NCBI GenBank assembly: GCA_026636295.1
Contig: CP089463.1
Coordinates: 620,001 to 684,000, forward strand
Length of the DNA stretch: 64,000 nucleotides
Source: Medakamo hakoo
Taxonomy: Eukaryota > Chlorophyta > Trebouxiophyceae > Coccomyxaceae
Reading direction: 5' to 3'
Position 1 is the first letter of the stretch. Every line of letters starts with the position of its first letter. A program made the translations under genes and the position numbers. The notes beneath the pieces are model-generated. The model made no database searches and had not been told where the DNA came from. It saw only the letters and a program-made list of their open reading frames with translations. Positions 28,405 through 39,498 of this stretch are shown here, piece by piece.

Positions 28405-29724
28405 TCACACGGCCGGCCGCCCCGCCCGCGGCCCGCCCACCGCCGCGCCCGCCCGCCGCACAAACTTCGGCCCGGCCGCGACGCGCCGCCGCGGCCGGGC
28501 GGGCGGTGGTGGAGGCGCCGGCCCACCACCCCCACCCTCCGCTGCCGCCACGCCCGCCAGGCCCGCACCGACAGGCGACGGCGGCGCGGGCGGCGGCTTG
28601 AGCTCTCCCGCTCCGCCGCCTTCCTGGACGGCCCGCTCCTCTCCCTGCTGCGGCGAGGGGAAGGGCGAGCGCCCGCCGCCCAGGAGCGCGCCCGACGGCG
28701 TGGGCAGCGCGCCGGGCGGGGGCGGCACCGAGGCGGCACCGCCGGCCGGGCTGGGCTCCTCGCCCGCCCGCGCGCGTTTGGGGGTCGGCCCCCCGTCAGG
28801 ACTGGCTCCATCAGCGGGCGAGCCTCCGCCTCCACCACCGGCCTCTCCCTCACCCTCGCGCGCCCGCACCCGCCCGGCCGACGCCGGCGTCGCCTCCGCG
28901 GGCGCTGCCGTCGCCCGCTGGGACTCCAGCTGCTGCTGCACGGCGGCAGCCGCAGCGGCCGCCTTGGCCGCGTCCTCCAGCGCGCGCTGCGCCGCCGCGG
29001 CTGCGGCCGCGGCTTCGCGCTCCGCCTCGCGCCGCCGCAGCGCGCGCGCCTCCTCCGCCGCCGCCGCGCCCTCGCGCGCGCACCGCATCATCACCGCCTC
29101 CACGACCTCGCCACGCTCCGGGTCGACCAGGAGGCGGGGCGGCGGCACGCCCGGCACGCGGCGCGGTGGCAGGACGATGGTCGCGGCCGCGGCCGCGGCG
29201 CCTGGAATGGTGTACGTGGCGGCCAGGGCCGGAGCCCCGTCGGCGCCGCCGCCGCACAGCCACACGGGCGGGTCGTGGGCCAGCCAGGTTAGCAGGGCGG
29301 CCGGGTCGATCGTGAAGTTGTCCTGTGCGTGGTGACGGGCGTGCGTTTTTTTTTGTAAGGTGCGGCTAGGTTGGGATGGAAAAAAAAAAGAGCGCTGCAC
29401 TCTCTCTCTCCCCCTCTCCTCTCCGACACACACCTGGTCCTCTGTCAGATCGCCGACCGTGAACTGGGCCACCCAGGCCGGGCGGGCGTGTGGGATGGCG
29501 ACGGGCGACTGGGCGCCGCCGCCCCCGCCGTTTGCAAATGGCTGGACGCCGGCGCCTCCCCCGTCAGCGAGGAGGGTCAATTCCAGCGCATGCGTCCGAC
29601 CGTCACAGCTTGCGCGGGACACGGACTCGAGGCAGAACAAGGCTGACCGGCAGGGGAGGTCGGCGGCGTCGCCCGGGCGCGCGTGTGCGAAGCCCCACCG
29701 CCGGATGGCCAGGCCGCCCGTCAT
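28405..29724 (-). CDS. Unknown protein with Ala/Glu coiled coil and disordered C-terminus
   Basis: Exons 29434-29724 and 28405-29322 encode 402 aa; the intron is phase 0 with a GTGTGT donor. The N-terminal 180 residues look globular: MTGGLAIRRWGFAHARPGDA, RTHALELTLLADGG, AWVAQFTVGDLTEDQ, NFTIDPAALLTWLAHDPPVW and PPPRLLVDPERGEVVEAVMM. A helical stretch follows (AAAAEEARALRRREAEREAA, QRALEDAAKAAAA) that could be a coiled coil. Then come Gly/Pro-rich sequence with PTPKRARAGE and a basic tail. A beta-rich head, a helix and a disordered tail recall the XRCC4/PAXX/SAS-6 layout, but I see no decisive motif. It lies tandem upstream of the kinase gene. Confidence 0.6.
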   Translation of the reverse strand: MTGGLAIRRWGFAHARPGDAADLPCRSALFCLESVSRASCDGRTHALELTLLADGGGAGVQPFANGGGGGAQSPVAIPHARPAWVAQFTVGDLTEDQVCVGEERGRERVQRSFFFPSQPSRTLQKKTHARHHAQDNFTIDPAALLTWLAHDPPVWLCGGGADGAPALAATYTIPGAAAAAATIVLPPRRVPGVPPPRLLVDPERGEVVEAVMMRCAREGAAAAEEARALRRREAEREAAAAAAAAQRALEDAAKAAAAAAAVQQQLESQRATAAPAEATPASAGRVRAREGEGEAGGGGGGSPADGASPDGGPTPKRARAGEEPSPAGGAASVPPPPGALPTPSGALLGGGRSPFPSPQQGEERAVQEGGGAGELKPPPAPPSPVGAGLAGVAAAEGGGGGPAPPPPPARPRRRVAAGPKFVRRAGAAVGGPRAGRPAV

Positions 29725-29884
29725 TCTTTTTTGGTGAAGTGGAAGAGGGGCATGCGTCTGCGTGCCCACTCTGCTGTTTTCCTTTTTTGGTTTCGTTCGG
29801 CGGAGGCACTGGCCCTCCGCACTGCGGGTCAAGCTCGCGGCCTCCTCGAACATTCAGGCCGCGAGGCTGAAGGGTCGGCAGCTG

Positions 29885-30190
29885 ATGGTCCAACCCACCG
29901 GCCCGCCGAGCCTGGAAAACCTCGCTCTCTACGTCCTGGCCCAACACATTCGCAGCGTCACGGACAACGGCTTGGCCGGCTTGCCCGACGACGTCGCCCT
30001 CCGCCTCTGGTCTGCTGTCCTGGCCCAGGGCAAGCTGTCGCCGGGCGTGCTGGCCCTGTTTCGTTCCCTCTCACCCGAAGTCGCGGCCGCGACGGCAGGG
30101 ACGGTCGCAGACCCGGATGCGTGGGCGCCGCCCGTTGTGGGGGGTGGGGGGAGGGCGTGGCTGGGCGACCGGCCGCCGTGGGCGAGGTAG
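29885..30190 (+). CDS. Small protein resembling a RAD7/F-box-LRR N-terminal segment
   Basis: A single exon of 101 aa with ATG at 29885. The text SLENLALYVLAQHIRSVTDN, GLAGLPDDVALRLWSAVLA and LSPGVLALFRSLSPE is like the short helical segment ahead of leucine-rich repeats in RAD7- and AMN1-type proteins: 'L..L....LA.HI..V...G.P......L...L......L....L.LF'. No LRRs follow, and the protein ends soon after in DRPPWAR. It may be a stand-alone fragment, a pseudogene-like remnant or a genuine mini-protein. An upstream exon is possible because CATTCAG just before 29857 would make an acceptor. It is divergent from the unknown gene at 29724. Confidence 0.45.
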   Translation: MVQPTGPPSLENLALYVLAQHIRSVTDNGLAGLPDDVALRLWSAVLAQGKLSPGVLALFRSLSPEVAAATAGTVADPDAWAPPVVGGGGRAWLGDRPPWAR

Positions 30191-30486
30191 AGACGCGCCG
30201 CCAAAGGGCAGGGACTGGCACATGCACGTTGTCGCGTGCATGCGACGACGGCCGTCGCGTGGGCGAGGTAGAGAGAGGGCGGGCGGCGTGTAGGGAGCGA
30301 GGCTAGAGAGACCAACAAGGTTGAAAAACGCACCGAAACACACCCCGGTTAACACAGAGTTTCCCCCCTCTCTCACCCCCCCACGCACACACTCTCTCAC
30401 GGCCTGCCAGCAAAGAACAGAAAAACACAAAGACAGGCAGCGGCAAAGGAAACCTCCCCGCCGCCCGCCTTGGCTTCCCCACCCCT

Positions 30487-31749
30487 TCACCGGTAGGATT
30501 TCTGGAAGCGCGCGCGCGCGCCGTGGCCGCCAAACTTCTTGGGTTCGCACCGGCGGGAGTCGGCGACCAGGAGCGTGCGGTCGTACGACGCCAGCAAGTC
30601 CTTGATCTCCTTCTTGGCGGCCTCGTCGACGTCTGTTGAGTGAGAGGCGTGTGAGGAGGGCGTGTAAGTGTGAGAGGGATGGTTGGGGGGTGGGCGGCCG
30701 GGCGCGGAACGGCAGGTGAGGCGCGGACTGGGCTCCCGTCACGCACGCCAGCAGCAGCACACGGCGCCAGCCCACGCCCAACCCTCTCATCCCAAGCTCA
30801 CATTTCTGGTAGAAGGCGACCAGGCCCTTGGCGATGGCCTGGCGGATGGCTGTGGATGAAAGGTGGTTGGTGGGAGTGGGAGAGACGTGAGACAACGTGA
30901 GAAGCGATCGGGCCGCCGGCGCAAAGGCTTGCCCGCCGACGACCGCCAGCAGCAGGAACGGCCTCCCACGCCCACGCGCCGCGCCAGGTCTCATACTCCG
31001 GCGTGTCGGCCATCCACAGATGCGGGCGGCAGGCCCACGAACCGCCCTGGCCGCGCCGCACGCCCCTGCCCAGGCAGGCGGCCGGCGCGTGTTCCCTCTC
31101 TCCCACCCTCCACGCACCGTAAATCTGGGCCACGCGGCCGCCGCCCTTGCACCGGACACGGATGTCGACGATGCCGAAGCGCTGCTTGCCCAGCAGGAGG
31201 AGGGGCTCCTCCACCTTGGCGCGCAGGGTCTGGGGCTGGATCAAGTCAATCGGCGCGCCTGTGGAGGCAGGGAGGGAGAGGTTTTTGGGGGTGGGCGGGT
31301 GAGGGTGGTGGGGTCGGGACACCGGTGCAGACAGGCGAGGGAGTAGCTCCCGCATCAGTGGCGCGGCCCGGAGAGGGAGAACAGGGAGGCAGGCGCGGTG
31401 ATGGTCGGCACGGCCCCCTCGTGCACGTCCGACGGCAGCCGGCGGCGGCGGCGGCGCGGCGCGCAAGCTTGCCGCGCCTTCCCCGCCTCAAGACACCCAG
31501 CACGCACCATTGAGCTTGATCAGGCCGGTGCCGCGCTTGACAAAGGCGACCGCGACCGCGGTTTTCTGGGTGGTAGGGAGGGAGGGAGAGGTGAGGGCGG
31601 TGGGGACGAAAGGGAGGCCGAATCGAGCAGGCGCGGGCGGGGGGCGGGGGGAGAGGAGGCCGTCTCCACGGCGCGCTCAAAAACGCTCGGCGGATGCTCC
31701 AGGCTCATACCTTGCGACCAAAGGTCTGAACTGACTCAGAAGGCGCCAT
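30487..31749 (-). CDS. RPS16: 40S ribosomal protein S16 (uS9)
   Basis: Five exons: 31711-31749, 31508-31565, 31118-31258, 30802-30849 and 30487-30632 (143 aa, normal for eukaryotic S16). The joined protein contains [113 protein letters not shown] and the invariant C-terminus KSYR. The tail reaches the decoding centre near the P-site tRNA. Intron phases run 0,1,1,1. It is the most intron-dense gene in the window and shares a short 166-base divergent promoter with RFT1. Confidence 0.97.
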
Positions 31750-31915
31750 GGTGTGGTGACGGGGTTTCAAGCCGGGACGGGCTTTGGATTTCTAGTGTGA
31801 AGCGCACCGAAGGCAGGCCGCGCTCGGTCTCCCCTGAAAGCAGTCTGCTCTCTTCAGAGGCGCTCTGTCTGTCGCAGCCCGCGCCGCTCACAGAAAAAAT
31901 TCCTGCACGGCGAGC

Positions 31916-33719
31916 ATGGCGGCCGCTTCCTCGCCCACCCATCGCTCCCAGGCGGAAGCCGACGGGTCAACGGTCTTGGCCCAGGGGATGAAGTGGCTCG
32001 TGGGTGAGTGCTTGCACCCCGGTGTTTCGCAGACGCATGGCCCCCGCTCGCGCGCTCCCTCGCGCGTTCCAACCTCCTCTCCTCAAAACCCACCCAAAAA
32101 AAACAGCCGCCCAAGTCGCCACGCGCGCCATCACGTTCGCCCTCAACCTCATCACCGCACGCCGCTTGTCCGTCGCAGCGTATGGAGTGGCGGCCGTCCA
32201 GTTCCACCTGGTCAACACGACCATCCTCCTCCTCGCCCGCGAGGGCCTGCGGCGCGGCTGCCTCACAGCCGGCCAGCAGGCCGGTGGCGCCCGCGCCGCC
32301 CTCCCCACCCGCCAAGTCTTGGCGACGGCCGGCCTGGCCGTGCCGGCCGGCCTGGTCGTCGCGGCGGGCGTGCTGGCCGTCGCGGAACGCGGCGGCGGCG
32401 CGCCGTCTGCTGCGTTGAGGCTGCAGGCGCTCGCTGCCCTCATTGAGCTCGCCGCCGAACCCTTGGCCGTCCTGGCGTCCTTGCGCCTGCGCTTTGGCCT
32501 GCGCGTCGGTGCGGAGGCCTTCGCGACGCTGGTGCGGGGCGTGCTGTCGCTGTGGCTGCTGGGGAAGGTTGGGCAGGGCGGCGGCCAGGCGACACGGCGG
32601 TCGTGGCTGCCGCGTCCAGCGGCCAAGCCCTCCACCTGGCCGCCCCTCGACGCCGGCCTGGCCCTGTCCTGGGGCCAGGTCGCGTACGGTGCGGTGTTCC
32701 TGGGTGCGCATGCACTCGCCTTTGCGCCGGACGCCCTGGCCGCGTGGCGGGAGGAGGAGCAGCGCCCGCGCCGCGGCCGCACTGGTGGGACCCGCCGGCC
32801 GCCGCCGCCGCCTCCGCCCGCCCGCCTGTTCCTCGACCCGACCACGCTCTCGCTGTGCCGTGGCTTCACCCTTCAAGCCGCGGAAAAGCTGGTCCTGGGC
32901 GAAGGCTCCCGCGCCGTCCTGGCGGCGGCGGCGTCGCCCGAGGCCCAGGGCGCGTATGGGCTGGCGGCCAACGTCGGGTCGCTCGCCGTCCGCACGCTGT
33001 TCGCGCCGGTCGAGGAAGCGGCGTTCCTGGCCTTTGCCCGGCCCGGCCCGGCGTCCGAAGCCGCGCGGCTGCTGTCCGTCCTCGTGCGGGGTGTGGCCCT
33101 CATCGGCGGGCTGGGCGCCGCCTTTGGCCCGCCCTACGCCTTTGCGGCCGTGCGTGGGGTGTACGGCGCCAAGTGGGGCTGCGGCACCCAAGCCCCGTCC
33201 GCCCTGGGCGCGTACGCCGGGTACACAGCCCTGCTGGCGCTGAACGGCGTGCTGGAAGCCTTTGCGCACGCGCGCGGCGGGCCGGCTGAGCTGGCGGCGG
33301 GGAATGTGGCGTTGTTGGTTTTGGCGGCCGTCGGCGCGGGCCTGGGCGTGGTGGGCGCAAAAACCGCGGGCGCCGTCGGCCTGGTCGCCGCCGACGCGCT
33401 GACCATGGCGGCCCGCATCGTGTACGCGGGTGGGGTGATGCGGCGGGTGTTGGGCGCCCGGCGCGCGCCGCGGCTGCGGCCGGGGTCCCTCCTGCCCGAC
33501 GCCCGCACGCTGGGCGCGCTGGGGGTCGCTGCCGTGCTCTGCACCGCGTCCGACGCGTTTTTCTTGGGGAGCCGGTGTGCGCCGGGCGCGCCGTCCTTCT
33601 GGCCGCGGGCGGCGGCGCATGCTGCGGTGGGCGGCCTGGCCCTGGCGGGCGTGGCGGGCGTGGCGTGGGCGAGGGAGCGGGAGGTCCTCGCGCGCGTGCG
33701 GGCCGTGAAACAAACCTAG
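31916..33719 (+). CDS. RFT1: RFT1-like ER lipid-linked oligosaccharide protein
   Basis: Exons 31916-32003 and 32107-33719 encode 566 aa. After the splice the protein reads AAQVATRAITFALNLITARR and then LSVAAYGVAAVQFHLVNTTI and LLLAREGLRRGC, which is the RFT1 signature. Many hydrophobic spans follow, with LIELAAEPLAVLASLRLRFG, LQAAEKLVLGEGSRAVLAAA, AYGLAANVGSLAVRTLFAPV and LALNGVLEAFAHA all typical of RFT1. The family belongs to the MOP flippase superfamily and is needed for N-glycosylation after Man5GlcNAc2-PP-dolichol is made; whether it is itself the flippase is debated. It acts in the ER membrane. Confidence 0.92.
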
Positions 33720-33782
33720 TGCAAACTAAAAAAAAAACTCAAAACATGCCCCTTCTAACACTTTTTTTTCCCGTCTCTCATT

Positions 33783-34723
33783 CTATTTGCGCCTGCGTTT
33801 AGCCGCGTCTGCCGCCCGCTGGGCCAGGCTGGGCTGGGCCGGCTGCTTCCTGGACCCACCGCCTCCAGCCGCGGCCGCCCAGGCCGCGGCCGCGGCCGCG
33901 CGGTCGGCGGGGCCGTCTGTCGGCAGGCGGATGGAGGGCGGCAGGCCCATCCGCGCCCGGTCCGCGTCCGCGGCCGCCGCGCCCGCCCGCCGGGCCCGGG
34001 CCGCCCGCCGGGCAGCTGCGTTCGCCGCCACGTCCGCGCCGGACCGGGCGGCCCGCCCCGCGATGAGGGCGCCCAACCTCCCCGCCGCCGCCTTGCCCTT
34101 TTGCCGGTCAGCCGCCGCGGCTTCCGCCCGGGCGAGCGGGTCGGCCCGCGCCGCCGCGACTTCCCTCGCGGTCGCCAGCTCCACCGTCCCGTCGCCCGCC
34201 GGGTCGCTGAATCGGTCGATCCGGCGCCGGCCGCCCTGTGCGACGACGTACTCAGCGCTCGCCGGGTCGGTCCGAATCACGAGCCGCTGCCCACAGCACG
34301 GCGCGGCCATCGCGAATTCCAGGACCGCCGTGGAGTGGTAGTGGCCGACCGTCTTCTTGTCCGCGTTGAAGCGGACGCCCTTGGCCATGAGGTGGTCGCA
34401 CCCGCCGCACCAGACGGGGAAGGGCAGCTCAAAGCGCACGGTCAAAATGCCTTCCGTCTTCAGTTTGGACGCCCGGCCGCGCAGCGGGTGCGAGCCTTGC
34501 TGGGTGTTGAGCGAGCCGCGCGCCGGGTCAAAGGACGGCGGGTAGTACTGACATGTGGGGTGTGTGTGTGGGAGGGGGATGCGCGCGTGTGAGTGCGGGC
34601 GGTCCCACCAGGTTGGGAGGGCAAGGGTAGAGGCATGCGTGACGCCGGCCCCCTCTCCGCCCCGCCGCGCGCACGGCTAACGCGCACCATGTTGTCCGCC
34701 CGGGCGGCTTTAAGGGTCGACAT
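33783..34723 (-). CDS. YJU2B: CWC16-family splicing factor (YJU2B/CCDC130-like)
   Basis: Exons 34688-34723 and 33783-34547 encode 266 aa. The N-terminus MSTLKAARADNMYYPPSFDP and RGRASKLKTEGILTVRFELP follow the family exactly. A zinc-binding set is present: FPVWCGGCDHLMAKGVRFNA and then PCCGQRLVIRTDP (CxxC pairs). It ends with VVAQGGRRR, and a basic Ala/Arg-rich helical tail terminates in KRRRK. CWC16 proteins act in the spliceosome around the first catalytic step; the 'KGVRFNADKK.VG.Y' form fits the CCDC130/Saf4 branch rather than Yju2. The gene is convergent with RFT1 with a 63-base gap. Confidence 0.92.
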
Positions 34724-35028
34724 GGCTGGCTGCTCGTGAGGACAGCGCGGGCGCCGAGGCGCGCGCGGCGCGGGTGCGCGTGCGTATTTTGTGTGGCGTG
34801 CGCGCTCCGCCCGCGCGACGACGCAGTGACCCTCTCGCCCCTCTTTCCTTTGTCTCTTGTTTTGTTGCAAGCAAAAAGAACCGTCCGTCCACACACAAAA
34901 ACCGCAAAGCCGCAGAAAAAACGAAACCACACGCACACAGATGAGGTACAGCACACTCTCACACTCTCTCACACCCTCACAGCAACGCACGCGCGCGCGC
35001 AAAAAAAAACCCGGACCTCCTCCTCGCC
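34724..35028. other. Spacer upstream of YJU2B-like gene
   Basis: About 305 bases lie between the YJU2B-like start and the stop of the TSJT1-like gene. It includes an AC-rich run and a CG-alternating tract ending in nine A (near 34986-35009). No gene is seen. It is probably a promoter joined to a 3' UTR. Confidence 0.5.
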
Positions 35029-36104
35029 TCAAGCCCGCCCCGCGCGCGGGCCACGGGTCAAGTCGACCAACGACTCGCCCTCGGACGCGACGCGGAAGAC
35101 CGCCCCGCACATGACGCCCCGGCTGTTCACACGCGGGATGGAGCGCACGGACCGGTAAGACGGCCCGCGCGGCGGGCGGCCGCCGCCGGGCGTGCCGGCC
35201 CCGCCGCGGACGAACGAGGCCAGGCGGCCCGGGGCGGGCGGCGCGGCGCCCCCGACCCCGTCGCCGCCGCCGCCCAGGATGAAGCCTTGCGCGCCCGGTT
35301 CCGCGCGGCCGGCCTCCTCAGCGGCCGCCGAGTGGAAGAAGGCGCCCTTTGGGAATTCGACCGCGGACGGGTAGCACTCAGCCAAGTCCGCCGGGTCGGA
35401 CGCGACGAGCAGCAGCCCCTGCGGCGAGGTGCCCCACCACAGGGGCGCGGCCCCCTCCGCGTCGCGCGCGACCAGGAGCGTGGACGGACCGCCAGACCCC
35501 GGTTCGGCCGCGTCAAAGGCCACCAGGGCAAAGCCGTCGTCGCCCGCCGTCGCGTCGGACAGGGCGGCCAGCGCCGCCGACGCGCATGCCACCGCATCCT
35601 CCGGCAGCATGGACGAGAGCGAGGAGACGAGCGAGAGGACGCGCTCCGCGCCGGACAGGCCGGTCTCTTCCTCTTCTTCTTGCGCGCCCCAGCCGGCGGG
35701 CGGTTCCTTGCCCACGTACAGGGCCGCGCGCTGGCCGGCTTGCGCGACGTTGGCGCCCTGGGCCGCAAAGCCGACGCCGGGCGAGAGGCGGGTGATGGTC
35801 GCGGGCTGGTCTTCGGCCGACGCCACGAGCGCGTCCAGCGCGGCGGACGCGGCGCATTCCAGGGCTTCGGGCGTGATGTCGCCTTCGGCTTCGACTGTGA
35901 CGACCATTTCTTGGGGCGGGGCGGCGGAGGCTGGTGTTGTGTCGTGTTGAGGGGGGCGTGAGGGCGGGGGGGGGGGGGGTGAAGTGGCCAGGTCACGAAA
36001 GCGTCCGTCGGGCCGGGCGCATGCCTGACACAACCGCCGCCCCAAAACCTCCCCAACCCGCGTTCTCCAGCCTCACCCGCATCAAAAACGGCTAGCAGGT
36101 GCAT
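35029..36104 (-). CDS. TSJT1/DUF3700-like (glutamine-amidotransferase-fold) protein
   Basis: Exons 36077-36104 and 35029-35930 encode 309 aa, starting MHLLAVFDA and then SAAPPQEMVVTVEAEGD. The later half has GFALVAFDAAEPGSGG, STLLVARDAEGAAPLWWGTS, PQGLLLVASDPADLAECYP and AVEFPKGAFFHSA. These correspond to TSJT1-type plant proteins: 'F.F.VYD......FVA.D..G..PLYWG....G...F..D...L.......FP.G.FF'. The fold is that of class II glutamine amidotransferases, but an N-terminal catalytic Cys is absent, so it is unlikely to be an active glutaminase. Plant relatives respond to metals, auxin or wounding. The intron contains a G-homopolymer of about 14. Confidence 0.75.
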
Positions 36105-36402
36105 TGTGACTGCTGAAATGCAAAATGTGCGGTGAGAAAGAGGGCGTGGCGGCGGTGCGCGGCGTGTCGGAATGGGGCGCGGTGGGGCGAGGGTGTGGTG
36201 ACTTGGACTCGCGACTCTGATTGTTTTGCAAGCTCGGCCTCGCTCCACCACCAACCCCTCCATCATTCTCTCACGCCCCCGCCACCAAGAAAGGAACCAC
36301 GACACACACGCCTCGCTCCAAGCTGCCCACCCCCAAACAAATCGAAACACCTCACCGCCTCTCTCACCCCACCCCATTCCCCACCCCTCCCCCCTCATTC
36401 AT

Positions 36403-38156
36403 TCACTGCGCCAGCACCGCCGCCTTGCTCTTCTTCCCCAGGCACGCGAGTGCGGTCGCGGCAATGTGGCCCGCCGTCAGCCCCGCCTCCTCCAGCTGGG
36501 CCGCCTGCGTCCCGTGCTCGATCCACCGGTCGGGCAGCGTCATGGGCCGGAACGTCAGGCGGCCGCCGTCCAGGGCGCCGTCGCAGTGCAGGAACTGCAT
36601 GACGTGCGCGGCAAAGCCGCCGACCGCGCCCTCCTCGACCGTGACCATCGCGCCGTGCTCCTTGGCCAGGCGGCGCAGCAGGTCCGTGTCCAGGGGCTTG
36701 CAGAAGCGCATGTCCGCGACGGTGGCGGAGACGCCGGCGGCAGCCAGCTGGTCAGCGGCCGCCAGCGCGGCGTTGACCATGGTGCCGTACGCGACGATCG
36801 CGACGTCCGAACCCGACCGGCGGACGACGCCGCGCCCAATCTCCCAGGGCGTGCCTTTGAGCGTCTTGGGGTCGACGCCGGACGCCGCCAGGTCGACGCC
36901 CAACCCCGTCCCGCGCGGGAAGCGCAGGCAGGACGGCCGGTCGTCCAGGGCGACGGCGGTCGCCACCGCATTGCACAGCTCCGCCTCGTTCGACGGCGCC
37001 ATGAGCACCATGTTGGGCAGGCAGCCCATGTACGTGACGTCGAAGGAGCCGCAGTGCGTCGCGCCGTCGGCGCCGACCAGGCCCGCCCGGTCCATGGCAA
37101 AGCGGACGGGCAGGTTTTGGAGGGCGACGTCGTGGACGACCTGGTCGTAGCCGCGCTGCAGGAAGGAGGAGTAGATCGCGCAAAAGGGGACGAGGCCCTC
37201 CGTCGCCAGGCCCGCCGCAAACGTGACGGCGTGCTGTTCCGCGATGCCCACGTCAAAGGTCCGCTCCGGGAACCGCTTCTCAAACCGGTTCATGCCCGTG
37301 CCGCCGCCCATGGCGGCGTGGATGCCGATGACGCGCGCGTCGGCTTCCGCCTCCGCGATCAGCGCGTCAGCGAAAAAGTTGGTGTACGACGGAATGGCCG
37401 TCGGCGGCGGCTTTTCCTGCCGGCCCGTCAGCGGGTCGTACTTGCCGACGCCGTGCATCTTGTCCGACGCCGCCTCCGCGGGCGCGTACCCGCGCCCCTT
37501 CTCCGTGATCACGTGGATGAGGACGGGGCCGACCGTCTCCGTCGCCTTCACCTCCTGCAACACGGCGACCAGGTCGTCCAGGTTGTGGCCGTCGACGGGG
37601 CCGATGTAGTACAGGCCCAGCTCCTCGAACAGCGTGGACCCGGCGCCGGAGATGAGGCCGCGCGCGTACTCGTCGATCTTGGCGGTGCCGCGCTGGATGG
37701 GTTCGGGCAGCTGCTTGGTGACGCCCTTGGCCAGCTCACGCAGCTCGCGCAGCGGGCGGTTGGCCTGCAGGCGGGCCAGGGCGGACGACAGCGCGCCGAC
37801 GGGCGCCTGGTTCTTGCCGTTGTACTGCGTCGGCAGCGACACCTGCTGGTTGTCGTTCAGGATGACAACCATGTTGGTGTCCAGGAAGCCGGCGTGGTTC
37901 ATGGCCTCGTACGCCATGCCGCCCGTGATGGCGCCGTCGCCGATGATGGCGATGCAGTTGTTGCGCCGCTTCTTGAAGTCGCGGCCGACGGCCATGCCGA
38001 GCGCGGCGGAGACGGAGGTGGAGGAGTGGCCGGCGCCAAAGGGGTCGTACTCGGACTCGGCCCGGTTGGTGAAGCCGGACAGGCCGCCGCCCTGGCGGAT
38101 GGTGGGCATGCGGGACCGGCGACCGGTGAGGATCTTGTGGATGTAGGCCTGGGGTG

Positions 38157-38195
<39 letters not shown>

Positions 38196-39254
38196 AGGGA
38201 GCGTGAGTGGGCGGGGGTCGCGCGCGCGCGCGCACGCTGGCGGGCGTTGTTTAGTCTCGTCCCCCAGCCCGCCCACACTCTTACCTGGTGGCCGACGTCC
38301 CAGACGATGCGGTCTTCCGGCGCGTTGAAGACGTAGTGCAGCGCGACCGTCAGTTCGGTGACGCCCAGGGACGCGCCCAGGTGACCTGGAGTTGGGAGTG
38401 GGGAGAGGGCGTGGTGGTGGTGGAGCGGAGGGTGAGGATAAGAGAGGGCCGCTTGGCTAGGCGCGTCGCTAGTGTTGTGCGGCCTGGCGCCGGCTCACGC
38501 CTGCCCTCTCAACCGCTTTTTTTCCATCTCATTGGGCAGGTCGGTGCCTGGTCCGCCGCCTGCGATGGAAAAGTGGGTCGGTCGTACCGCCGCCCAGCCC
38601 GCACCCGGCTTCGCATGCGCGAGACAGGGGCCGCCGGTCGGTCGGGGCTCCTCCCGACGTCTCGCATCGGAAAAAAACGCACCGCCCGTCTTGGACACGA
38701 CGTTGACGACCTCGGACCGCAGCTCCTTGGCCAGGGCTTTCAGCTGCTGCATGTTGAAGTTCTTCATGTGGACGGGGTAGTTGACGGTGTCCTGTGCGGG
38801 GTGTGTTTTGTTTGGGGAGGGCGGGCGGGGGTCAGCACACGGCGCAGGCTTTCCGGACGGCCGCAGCCCGCACAGGCACGCCTCCCATTTCCCTTTGTCA
38901 TCCACAATTCCAGACAACTCACCAGCAAGGGCGTCGCCGACTTGCCGGGCGCCTGCCACTGCTCGATCTCGTCGGACGACAGGCGCGGGTCAAAGCCGGC
39001 CGGCTCGGCGCGCGGCGGCCGCGGCGCCGCGGGCCGGGCGGCGCCGCGGGCCGGGCGGGGCGACGGCCGGGCGCCGGGCCCACGCGGCGTGCGCGTGGAG
39101 GCGGTTGAGCCTGTGCAGAGGTGTGTGGCGTGGGAATGGAGCGTGAGGGGCCGCGGGCGGACGAGGCGAGACCGTGGCCACGAAAAAAAAACGCCCTTCC
39201 CCCCGTCGATGTGGCGCTGCAAAACAAAACAAACGCACCCGCCGAGGCCTGCAT
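36403..39254 (-). CDS. DXS: 1-deoxy-D-xylulose-5-phosphate synthase (plastid MEP pathway)
   Basis: Five exons: 39239-39254, 38923-39110, 38683-38791, 38285-38385 and 36403-38148 (719 aa). The leader [20 protein letters not shown] is a plausible plastid transit peptide. Mature DXS text begins [10 protein letters not shown] and continues [20 protein letters not shown] and [19 protein letters not shown]. The thiamine-diphosphate site is [47 protein letters not shown] and FPRGTG are all conserved. The enzyme joins pyruvate and glyceraldehyde-3-phosphate, the first and flux-controlling step to isoprenoids (carotenoids, phytol). The last intron has a long CA repeat just before its acceptor. The tiny 16-nt first exon fits the phase but is the least certain part. 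Confidence 0.95.
38153..38194. repeat. GT/CA dinucleotide microsatellite at a DXS 3' splice site
   Basis: A nearly pure GT run (one C interruption at 38163) lies in the last DXS intron. In the sense of the gene it is a CA repeat that leads directly into CCCCAG, taking the place of a normal pyrimidine tract. Confidence 0.9.
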
Positions 39255-39498
39255 TGCTCAAGCGCGGTCGAGGGTGGACAGGCGCGGCACACACAGACGC
39301 TCCTAGGCAGAAAGAATCCGAGTGAGGAGCGGCGGTGGCGCTCGCTCCTACTGGTTCGCAAAGAAAAAAAAACCAAGCCGCTCAGGCCGCGCTGTATTTC
39401 TCAGTGTGGGGGCGCGCGCCTGCGGATGGATGGCTCTCCTTCAACCATGCAGGCCCCCACCCCACCCGACCGTACCCACCTTGCACTGTTTTCTTCCT

